Shown piece after piece: positions 1 through 6,101 of a stretch of 9,558 nucleotides of DNA. The notes under the pieces were generated by a model. It did not search any database. It saw only the letters and a program-made list of their open reading frames with translations, and was not told where the DNA came from. How positions within the stretch are numbered: the first letter of the stretch is position 1; each line of letters opens with the position of its first letter. Source of the DNA: Bacteroidaceae bacterium (GTDB lineage: Bacteria > Bacteroidota > Bacteroidia > Bacteroidales > Bacteroidaceae); contig JAQVXN010000053.1 in NCBI GenBank assembly GCA_028709135.1, forward strand, positions 1 to 9,558, read 5' to 3'. The position numbers were made by a program, and so were the translations under genes.

Positions 1-579
1 ATGTTCCGTCTATACTTCGGTATTTTCTGGGGCACTGAAAACAAAGCTTATCACGAGGAACACAAACCTCACGAAAGTCCGGCCGTGATGACGATACCTT
101 TAATTTTTCTTACACTCATCACGCTTACGGTCGGCTGGATTCTTCCCGGAACTTTTGGCAATTATGTCAGTGCTACTGGAAAAGCCTACCACATCGACAT
201 CGAAATGAGCGTAGCCATTACGAGTGTGATCATTGCCATCATTTCAATTGCATTGGCAGCCTGGATTTACGCCCGCAGCAGTCAGCCTATTGCTGACCGT
301 TTACAAGCCGCCATGCCGCGACTTCATAAATGGGCCTATCATCGCTTCTATATTGACGAAATTTATCAGTTCGTCACTCACCGGATAATCTTCGCCCACA
401 TCAGTCGTCCTATTGCATGGTTCGACCGTCACGTTGTAGATGGATTCTTCAATTTCCTGGCGTGGGGCACAAATGCTACAAGTTATCAAATCCGCACCTT
501 GCAAAGTGGTCGCGTACAGCAATACGCCTTCGTTTTTCTCCTCGGTACGCTGATTCTTATTTTAATGTTGATTCTTTAA
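1..579 (+). CDS. nuoL: NADH-quinone oxidoreductase subunit L, C-terminal part (5' end outside window)
   Basis: C-terminal 192 residues of NuoL, the distal antiporter-like subunit of complex I in the cytoplasmic membrane. It moves protons while electrons pass to quinone. The ATG at base 1 is almost certainly internal, because the family is about 600-650 residues long and the fragment begins with the MFRLYFGIFWG stretch that normally lies deep inside NuoL. Visible parts: hydrophobic segments at about fragment residues 27-50 and 68-90; the conserved RFYIDEIY motif at 115-122; the amphipathic lateral-helix region at about 136-172 (RPIAWFDRHVVDG, then a TLQSGRVQQYA motif); and a last membrane helix at 174-192 that anchors the lateral helix. 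The nuoM and nuoN genes follow 13 and 23 nt apart, as expected for one nuo transcript. The catalytic half with the key Lys and Glu residues is outside the window. Identity is firm from motifs and gene order. Confidence 0.95.
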   Translation: MFRLYFGIFWGTENKAYHEEHKPHESPAVMTIPLIFLTLITLTVGWILPGTFGNYVSATGKAYHIDIEMSVAITSVIIAIISIALAAWIYARSSQPIADRLQAAMPRLHKWAYHRFYIDEIYQFVTHRIIFAHISRPIAWFDRHVVDGFFNFLAWGTNATSYQIRTLQSGRVQQYAFVFLLGTLILILMLIL

Positions 580-592
580 TACTGCCTGCGAT

Positions 593-2107
593 ATGAATTT
601 CTTATCATTATTTGTATTGATTCCCTTGTTAATGATGTTGGGCCTTTGGCTCTCCAAAGGGACAAAGGGCATTCGTGCCGTCATGGTCGTCGGCAGTTCT
701 GCACTTTTGGCTTTAGCCATTGCCCTGACTGTTAAATTTCTCACTGATCGTGCCGGTGGCAATACAGCCGAGATGCTCTATACAGCTGCCTTTGATTGGT
801 TTTCTCCACTACACATTCAGTATTCCGTCGGCGTTGACGGCATCTCCGTAGCCATGCTGCTACTGTCTGGTGTCATTGTTTTTACAGGAACATTTGTTTC
901 TTGGGAAATGCCTAAAGAATATTTTCTCTGGTTCACGCTCCTCTCCATGGGTGTTTTCGGGTTCTTCATTTCGGTAGACATGTTCATGATGTTCATGTTC
1001 TACGAAATTGCCCTTATCCCGATGTATTTGCTTATCGGCGTTTGGGGTACAGGCCCCAAGGAATATGCCGCCATGAAACTTACGTTGATGTTGATGGGAG
1101 CTTCTGCTTTCCTGATGTGTGGCATTTTCGGAATCTTCTACGGCGCTGGTGGACAAACCATGAATATTATGGATATTGCCAACCATGTTAACGGTGCGCA
1201 CCTTATTGCTCTCGGTCAACAATATATTTGGTTCCCAATCACATTTGTTGGGTTCGGTGTTTTAGGTGCACTATTTCCATTCCATACTTGGAGTCCTGAT
1301 GGTCACTCTTCTGCACCAACAGCAGTTTCCATGCTTCATGCAGGCGTATTGATGAAGTTGGGTGGATATGGATGTTTTCGCATCGCCATATTTTTGATGC
1401 CGCAAGCTGCCAATGAATTGAGTTGGATTTTCCTGATCCTGGCAGGTACAGGCGTTGTTTATGGTGCCCTTAGTGCCTGTGTTCAGACCGACTTGAAATA
1501 TTTAAACGCTTATTCTTCGGTATCACATTGCGGCATGGTACTCTTCGCCATCCTGATGCTTACCACGACAGCTTCAACAGGTGCCGTGATCCAAATGCTC
1601 AGCCATGGTTTAATGACAGCCCTTTTCTTTGCCATCATCGGTATGATTTATCATCGTACCGGCACTCGCGATATTCGCCAGCTAAATGGTTTGATGCGCA
1701 TCATTCCTTTTTTAGGCGTAGGTTTTGCCATTGCAGGTCTCGCCAATTTGGGCCTTCCAGGTTTAAGCGGTTTTGTAGCTGAAATGACCATTTTCGTAGG
1801 TTCATTCCAAAATGCCGATACGTTCCATCGCGTACTAACCATTTTAGCAACAACGAGTATTGTAGTAGCTGCTGTTTATATTCTCCGCATGATCGGCAAG
1901 ATTCTTTATGGAGTCAATGTCAATCCAGAACATGCCAAAATCCACGACGCACACTGGGAAGAACGTCTGGCTATCATTGTATTGATTTTCTGTATTGCAG
2001 GCATCGGTTTGGCTCCGTCTTGGATCAGCCACATGATAGAAGGCAGCGTAGGCCCCATGATGCAACACATCGGCCACTTTACGTCACAGTGTAATCCCTT
2101 TCTTTAA
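593..2107 (+). CDS. nuoM: NADH-quinone oxidoreductase subunit M
   Basis: Complete 504-residue NuoM, an antiporter-like proton-translocating subunit of complex I, usual length for the family, with about 14 hydrophobic helices. Key residues seen: helix-5 glutamate E138 in FMFYEIALIPMYL (E. coli E144 equivalent), helix-8 lysine K255 in GVLMKLGGYG (E. coli K265), and helix-12 glutamate E397 in GFVAEMTIF (E. coli E407). The helix-7 lysine that E. coli has (K234, seven residues before the PLHGW histidine) is not present: L224 occupies that place before FPFHTWSPDGH. The APTAVSMLHAGVLMKLGGYG stretch (241-260) is a strong family signature. The start ATG lies 13 nt after the nuoL stop; no clear Shine-Dalgarno is seen, which is normal in Bacteroidetes. 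Translational linkage with nuoL is likely. The subunit assignment relies on sequence style plus position between nuoL and nuoN, and is firm. Confidence 0.96.
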   Translation: MNFLSLFVLIPLLMMLGLWLSKGTKGIRAVMVVGSSALLALAIALTVKFLTDRAGGNTAEMLYTAAFDWFSPLHIQYSVGVDGISVAMLLLSGVIVFTGTFVSWEMPKEYFLWFTLLSMGVFGFFISVDMFMMFMFYEIALIPMYLLIGVWGTGPKEYAAMKLTLMLMGASAFLMCGIFGIFYGAGGQTMNIMDIANHVNGAHLIALGQQYIWFPITFVGFGVLGALFPFHTWSPDGHSSAPTAVSMLHAGVLMKLGGYGCFRIAIFLMPQAANELSWIFLILAGTGVVYGALSACVQTDLKYLNAYSSVSHCGMVLFAILMLTTTASTGAVIQMLSHGLMTALFFAIIGMIYHRTGTRDIRQLNGLMRIIPFLGVGFAIAGLANLGLPGLSGFVAEMTIFVGSFQNADTFHRVLTILATTSIVVAAVYILRMIGKILYGVNVNPEHAKIHDAHWEERLAIIVLIFCIAGIGLAPSWISHMIEGSVGPMMQHIGHFTSQCNPFL

Positions 2108-2130
2108 TCTTTAAATATTCGGAAATAAAA

Positions 2131-3579
2131 ATGGATTATTCACAATTTTTAAATATGCACGACGAGCTTTCGCTTTTGGCTGTCATCGTCATTCTATTTC
2201 TGGCAGACCTCTTTATCTGCGGTGACCGTAAGAGCGGAGTACCCGCCAAATCACTTTCCGTTCTCCCCGTAGTGCTAATAGCGATCCAAACAGTTTACGT
2301 GTTGCTTGCTCCGAAAACAGGCACTACAACTTTTGGTGGCATGTACCAACTGACGCCTATGATGTCTATTGTCAAAGGCATACTCAATGTGGGCACCCTT
2401 ATCGTCTTTCTCATGGCTCACGAATGGATGAAACGTCCTGAGAATAAAATCAAACAGGGAGAATTTTACCTGCTCACACTATGTACACTACTGGGCATGT
2501 ATTTCATGATTTCTGCTGGTCACTTCCTCATGTTTTTTATTGGATTGGAATTGGCTTCAGTGCCAATGACAGCCCTTGTGGCTTACACCAAAAAAAATCA
2601 GGAATCGGCCGAAGCCTCTGCCAAATATATTCTTACGGCGCTGTTCTCAAGTGCCCTGCTGCTTTACGGCATCTCACTTCTTTATGGAACCTGCGGCACA
2701 CTCTATTTTGACGATATGGCTGTCCATCTTGATACATCAAATCTCGTACAACTGATGGCTCTGGTCTTCTTTATCTCTGGTCTCGGCTTCAAAATCTCAC
2801 TTGTACCTTTCCACCTCTGGACGGCAGACACTTATCAAGGTGCCCCTACACCGGTTACAGCCTACCTCAGTGTGATCTCAAAAGGCAGCGCCGCGTTTGT
2901 ACTCTTCATCGTACTTATCAAAGTTTTTGCTCCCTTCATTGACAATTGGAACCAGATTTTCTTCTGGATTATCATTATCAGTATCACTTTGGCAAACATC
3001 TTTGCCATACGGCAAAACAACATGAAACGTTTCATGGCATTTTCTGCTATCTCACAGGCCGGATATGTAGTTATGGGCGTCATGGGAGGAACCGCAGAAG
3101 GCATGACAGCCATTGTCTACTATATTTTTGTATATCTCGTAGCAAATCTTGGCATTTTTGTCATCATGAACATTATCGAACAGCGCAGCGGTAAAATCAA
3201 TATCAGCGATTATGATGCACTCTATGACACCAATCCGAAATTGGCTTTTATCATGACGTTGTGTCTATTTTCTCTGGCAGGAATACCGCCTTTTGCAGGC
3301 TTTTTCTCCAAGTTCTTCATGTTCATGGCAGCATTCAAAGCCGGATTCCATTTACTCGTATTCATTGCATTAGTAAACACGGTCATTTCACTTTACTACT
3401 ATTTACTGATCGTGAAAGCCATGTACATCAAAAAGAACGACAGTCCTGTCCTCTCTTTTCGGAGCGATGCTTACACACGTATTGGATTAGTTCTCTGTAC
3501 GATCGGAGTAGTTTTTGCTGGCATCCTGAGCGGAGTTTATCAGTATTTAGACACTTTTGCTTACGGACTCTTACCATAA
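2131..3579 (+). CDS. nuoN: NADH-quinone oxidoreductase subunit N
   Basis: Complete 482-residue NuoN, the antiporter-like subunit that sits nearest the quinone-side membrane subunits of complex I. It is the usual length, with about 13-14 hydrophobic helices. The proton-path residues expected from E. coli NuoN are all visible: E140 in the helix-5 segment FFIGLELASVPM, K221 in GLGFKISLVPFHLW (helix 7), K251 in VISKGSAAF (helix 8), and K394 in GIPPFAGFFSKFFMF (helix 12, residues 385-398). It therefore looks catalytically intact, in contrast to NuoM, which lacks its helix-7 lysine. The start ATG is 23 nt downstream of nuoM, preceded by an A-rich stretch with a weak GGAAA. It is the last gene of the nuo operon: a strong terminator begins 25 nt after the stop. 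Last position in the nuo order fits nuoN. Confidence 0.96.
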   Translation: MDYSQFLNMHDELSLLAVIVILFLADLFICGDRKSGVPAKSLSVLPVVLIAIQTVYVLLAPKTGTTTFGGMYQLTPMMSIVKGILNVGTLIVFLMAHEWMKRPENKIKQGEFYLLTLCTLLGMYFMISAGHFLMFFIGLELASVPMTALVAYTKKNQESAEASAKYILTALFSSALLLYGISLLYGTCGTLYFDDMAVHLDTSNLVQLMALVFFISGLGFKISLVPFHLWTADTYQGAPTPVTAYLSVISKGSAAFVLFIVLIKVFAPFIDNWNQIFFWIIIISITLANIFAIRQNNMKRFMAFSAISQAGYVVMGVMGGTAEGMTAIVYYIFVYLVANLGIFVIMNIIEQRSGKINISDYDALYDTNPKLAFIMTLCLFSLAGIPPFAGFFSKFFMFMAAFKAGFHLLVFIALVNTVISLYYYLLIVKAMYIKKNDSPVLSFRSDAYTRIGLVLCTIGVVFAGILSGVYQYLDTFAYGLLP

Positions 3580-3604
3580 AGTTTCCCAAAACACAAATCA
3601 TACC

Positions 3605-3642
3605 AAAAATCCCCTTACCAGTCTTGGTTAAGGGGATTTTTT
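3605..3642 (+). terminator. Intrinsic terminator of the nuo operon
   Basis: Hairpin 25 nt after the nuoN stop. The left arm AAAAATCCCCTTACCA (3605-3620) pairs with TGGT-T-AAGGGGATTTTT (3625-3641) around a GTCT loop, with a single bulged T; a run of six T follows the GGGGA. The complementary A-run on the left means it could also stop transcription coming from the right. It separates nuo transcription from the etf operon. Confidence 0.92.
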
Positions 3643-3837
3643 ATTCCCCTTTTGCAAAATATTCTGCTAGAAATTAGGACAAATTCTATATCATCAAAAA
3701 ACACCAATTCAAATAATTACTCAATTACAGAAAGGCCAATAAACACATTCAAATACTTATATTCCAAATATTTAAAAAACGATTTGGCCAAAAAAGTAAA
3801 TATATATGCTTGGCACCCTTCACAAGTTGGTATTTAA

Positions 3838-4131
3838 AAAAAACATGTTGTTACTCGTAAAAAACAAGAGGCTATTCGTCGAAAACAAAACAAATATATT
3901 TTATCCTGCACCAAACAAGCTACAATAAAGGACAGGATACTATTTGACTTAAGTAAAAATTCCAAACACCTTCATCATTTCATTATAATTATAAGAAAGC
4001 ATTATGGAGTTATGAGAAAAGCACATTTTGAGACTTATGAAATTGCACAAAAAGTTATTGAGTGTGAAAAACATGTCAAGGACAATGCCATTTCCAGAGA
4101 ATTTTGTAACTTTGCAGGCCGAAATGGTTAA
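3838..4131 (+). pseudogene. Possible relic reading frame, no recognised family
   Basis: An open stretch of 97 codons plus stop with no ATG until 4012. From there an intact 39-codon mini-ORF (starting MRKAHFETYEIAQKV) runs to the TAA at 4129-4131. It follows, in the same phase, the 61-codon frame at 3652-3837, the two separated only by a TAA at 3835-3837. Such length is surprising for DNA this rich in A and T, where stops should be frequent. The product is basic (KK, RR, KH pairs, an IIII run) and I do not recognise it. There is no good start or ribosome-binding site, and its 3' end overlaps the -7 promoter element at 4107-4114. It could be a decayed gene, a small expressed peptide gene (4012-4131), or chance. 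I lean weakly to decay or chance. Confidence 0.2.
4107..4114 (+). promoter_or_regulatory. Bacteroidetes-type -7 promoter element for etfB-etfA-acd
   Basis: TAACTTTG matches the Bacteroidetes -7 consensus TAnnTTTG exactly and is followed by CA, as in many such promoters. Transcription would begin near 4118, giving a leader of about 70 nt before etfB. No good TTTG-type -33 element is present 19-21 nt upstream, so the promoter may be weak or need an activator. It lies after the nuo terminator, supporting separate control of the etf operon. Confidence 0.6.
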
Positions 4132-4132
4132 C

Positions 4133-4156
4133 GATGTGATGATTCACGCATCCATC
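4133..4156 (+). promoter_or_regulatory. Small stem-loop in predicted etfB leader
   Basis: GATG-T-GATG (4133-4141) can pair with CATCCATC (4149-4156) around a 7-nt ATTCACG loop, giving eight base pairs and one bulged T. It falls in the predicted 5' leader, 31 nt before the etfB start, and has no T-run, so it is not a terminator. An alternative reading as a DNA site is the overlapping inverted repeat GTGA-TGAT-TCAC (4136-4147). Role unknown: transcript stability, a control element, or chance. Confidence 0.3.
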
Positions 4157-4187
4157 TAAGAAAACAACAAATTAAATTTAGGAAAAT

Positions 4188-5063
4188 ATGAGTTACAAAA
4201 TTGTAGTTCTTGCCAAACAAGTACCCGATACGCGAAACGTTGGTAAAGACGCGATGACTCCTGAGGGAACAGTAAACCGTGCAGCCCTCCCTGCTATTTT
4301 CAATCCGGAGGACTTGAACGCCTTGGAGCAGGCCCTTCGTCTGAAAGAGCAAAACCCAGGTTCTACGGTTAGCATCCTCACTATGGGTCCACCGCGCGCC
4401 ACGGAAGTCATTCGCGAAGGGCTCTACCGCGGAGTAGATAACGGTTACTTGTTGACAGACCGCGCTTTTGCCGGTGCCGATACCTTGGCTACAAGTTATG
4501 CTCTTTCCATGGCCATCCGCAAAATCGGTGGATGCGACATCATCATGGGCGGCCGCCAGGCCATCGACGGAGATACAGCTCAGGTAGGACCACAGGTTGC
4601 AGAAAAACTCGGTATTAATCAAGTAACCTATACAGAAGAAATTCTGAGTCTGAAAGACGGAAAAATCACCGTTAAAAGACATATTGACGGAGGTGTTGAA
4701 ACAGTAGAAGCCCCCTTACCCGTTTTGTTAACTGTCAACAGTACGGCCGATCCGTGTCGTCCGCGCAATGCAAAACTTCTCATGAAGTACAAACGCGCCA
4801 TGGCACCAATGGAAATGCCCCAGGACGGAACACTTCCCTACGCAGAGCAATATAAGAAAAAACCGTACCTCACCGTAACACAATGGAGCGTTGCAGATGT
4901 TGACGGCGACTTACAGCAATGCGGACTAGCCGGTTCTCCTACCAAGGTGAAAGCTGTACAAAACATCGTATTTAAAGCAAAAGAAAGCAAAACTTTCACT
5001 GCGTCAGACGGCGATGTTGAAGCATTAATTCAGGAATTGTTGGCCAACCACACTATAGGATAA
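4188..5063 (+). CDS. etfB: Electron transfer flavoprotein, beta subunit (EtfB/FixA family)
   Basis: 291-residue EtfB, partner of EtfA in a soluble FAD heterodimer that passes electrons to or from an acyl-CoA dehydrogenase. Motifs: KQVPDT at 10-15; NPEDLNALEQALRLKE at 39-54; TMGPP at 65-69; LLTDRAFAGADTLATSYAL at 88-106; GGRQAIDGDTAQVGP at 121-135, the nucleotide-binding loop; PLPVLLTV at 176-183; the dehydrogenase-recognition loop at about 184-203 (RPRNAKLLMKYKRA); and GLAGSPTKVK at 246-255. The DGDTAQVGP loop and the DRAFAGADTLAT segment resemble clostridial EtfB, which belongs to the electron-bifurcating type with FAD on this subunit, whereas the human AMP-binding type reads DDDCNQTG here. 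Bifurcation is inferred, not shown. Start chosen at 4188 because AGGAAA (4180-4185) precedes it and the family start MSYKIVVLAKQVPDT begins there. First gene of the etfB-etfA-dehydrogenase operon; etfA follows after 10 nt. Confidence 0.95.
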   Translation: MSYKIVVLAKQVPDTRNVGKDAMTPEGTVNRAALPAIFNPEDLNALEQALRLKEQNPGSTVSILTMGPPRATEVIREGLYRGVDNGYLLTDRAFAGADTLATSYALSMAIRKIGGCDIIMGGRQAIDGDTAQVGPQVAEKLGINQVTYTEEILSLKDGKITVKRHIDGGVETVEAPLPVLLTVNSTADPCRPRNAKLLMKYKRAMAPMEMPQDGTLPYAEQYKKKPYLTVTQWSVADVDGDLQQCGLAGSPTKVKAVQNIVFKAKESKTFTASDGDVEALIQELLANHTIG

Positions 5064-5073
5064 AACAGAGTAT

Positions 5074-6096
5074 ATGAACAACGTATTTGTATATTGCGAA
5101 ATAGAAAAAACGATCGTTGAAGAAGTCAGCCTAGAATTGTTGACAAAAGGTCGTAAGTTGGCTGACCAGTTGGGCGTAGAGCTCGAAGCAATCTGCGCCG
5201 GCACAGACATTAAAGGAAAGGTTGAAAGTCAGGTTCTGCCTTATGGCGTCGACAAATTACACATTTTTGATGCTGAAGGACTCTTCCCATACACTTCAAA
5301 ACCTCACACCTCGATTCTGGTTAATCTCTTCAAACAAGAAAAACCTCAAATTTGTCTGATGGGCGCTACCGTTATCGGTCGCGACCTCGGTCCCCGCGTT
5401 TCTTCCTGCCTTAAAAGCGGGTTGACAGCAGACTGCACCGCTTTGAAAATTGGTGAATATGACGATACAAAGTCCGGAAAACACTATGACCAACTGCTCT
5501 ATCAGATTCGTCCGGCCTTCGGAGGTAACATCGTAGCTACCATTGTTAATCCCGATCATCGTCCTCAAATGGCCACCGTACGTAGCGGCGTCATGAAAGC
5601 AGAAACTAAAGACCCCAATTATAAAGGAGAAGTCATCATTCAGGATGTAGCGAAATTTGTTCCAGAAACCGATTTTGTTGTTAAAGTACTCGATCGCCAC
5701 GTAGAAAAAGCTAAAAACAATCTCAAAGGCGCTTCTATCATTGTATCCGGCGGATACGGCGTAGGTAGCCGCGAAGACTTCAACCTACTCTACGAGTTCG
5801 CTCAGGAAATTCATGCTGAAGTAGGTGGCAGCCGCGCAGCAGCAGACGCCGGCTTCTGCGACTGTGATTTGCAAATTGGACAAACCGGCGTAACCGTGCG
5901 TCCAAAAGTTTACATCGCCTGCGGCATCAGCGGAGCTATCCAACATGTAGCTGGCATGAAAGAGAGCGGCATCGTCATTTCCATTAACACGGACCCCGAC
6001 GCCCCTATTAACCAATTGGCGGACTACGTTATTGTAGGTTCCGTTCAGGAGGTCCTGCCCAAACTCATTAAATATTACAAGAAAAACAGTAAGTAA
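5074..6096 (+). CDS. etfA: Electron transfer flavoprotein, alpha subunit (EtfA/FixB family)
   Basis: 340-residue EtfA, normal length, carrying the electron-transferring FAD. N-terminal Rossmann-like domain at about 1-190, with GRDLGPRVSSCLKSGLTADCT (102-122) and RPAFGGN (146-152), whose Arg is the kind placed near the bifurcating flavin. C-terminal FAD domain at about 205-340, with VSGGYGVGSREDF (224-236), EVGGSRAAADAGF (249-261), QIGQTGVTVRPKVYIACGISGAIQHVAGM (267-295) and NTDPDAPINQLADY (305-318). By position S253, R254, T271 and H291 match human ETFA S248, R249, T266 and H286, which contact the flavin. Oddity: Y228 stands where I recall Arg in the usual GGRG motif. It begins 10 nt after etfB, without a clear Shine-Dalgarno, and ends 5 nt before the dehydrogenase gene. 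Family identity is certain; whether the complex bifurcates electrons is inference from its EtfB partner. Confidence 0.95.
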   Translation: MNNVFVYCEIEKTIVEEVSLELLTKGRKLADQLGVELEAICAGTDIKGKVESQVLPYGVDKLHIFDAEGLFPYTSKPHTSILVNLFKQEKPQICLMGATVIGRDLGPRVSSCLKSGLTADCTALKIGEYDDTKSGKHYDQLLYQIRPAFGGNIVATIVNPDHRPQMATVRSGVMKAETKDPNYKGEVIIQDVAKFVPETDFVVKVLDRHVEKAKNNLKGASIIVSGGYGVGSREDFNLLYEFAQEIHAEVGGSRAAADAGFCDCDLQIGQTGVTVRPKVYIACGISGAIQHVAGMKESGIVISINTDPDAPINQLADYVIVGSVQEVLPKLIKYYKKNSK

Positions 6097-6101
6097 AAGC
6101 C

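Larger units (their letters stand above)
3643..4187. other. AT-rich intergenic region between nuo and etf operons
   Basis: 545 bases between the nuo terminator and etfB without a convincing gene; clearly richer in A and T than the flanking genes. Contents: a 61-codon ATG-started frame at 3652-3837 with a low-complexity N/S/K/Y-rich product and no family I recognise; a following in-phase open stretch at 3838-4131; a 10-bp palindrome TTTGGCCAAA at 3783-3792; a 7-bp inverted repeat TATCCTG (3902-3908) / CAGGATA (3933-3939) with a 24-nt gap; two copies of TATTTAAAAAA (from 3769 and 3831); and, near the right end, the etf promoter and leader. No tRNA, IS end or CRISPR-like repeat was seen. Confidence 0.6.

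Noticed and set aside
860..1222. 120-codon - strand frame opposite nuoM
   Set aside because: Antisense to conserved membrane helices of nuoM; the product is rich in H, E and N, typical of shadows of hydrophobic genes.
3261..3677. 138-codon + frame over the nuoN 3' end and terminator
   Set aside because: It overlaps conserved nuoN in another frame, runs through the terminator hairpin, and its product (rich in H, C, R, F) looks non-coding.
3783..3792. TTTGGCCAAA palindrome as an operator
   Set aside because: It is isolated, more than 300 bases from the predicted etf promoter, and without a second copy; a 10-bp palindrome can occur by chance.
3902..3939. TATCCTG/CAGGATA inverted repeat as a terminator or IS end
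   Set aside because: Only 7 bp with a 24-nt loop and no T-run; no transposase or target duplication nearby.
4058..4079. TTGA...TCAA as an FNR-like site
   Set aside because: Half-sites are too far apart (14 nt between, versus 6 in TTGATnnnnATCAA), so it does not fit the known site.
4128..4682. 184-codon open frame on the - strand opposite etfB
   Set aside because: It lies almost wholly antisense to a firmly identified etfB, has no recognisable family, and reads as a codon-usage shadow of that gene.
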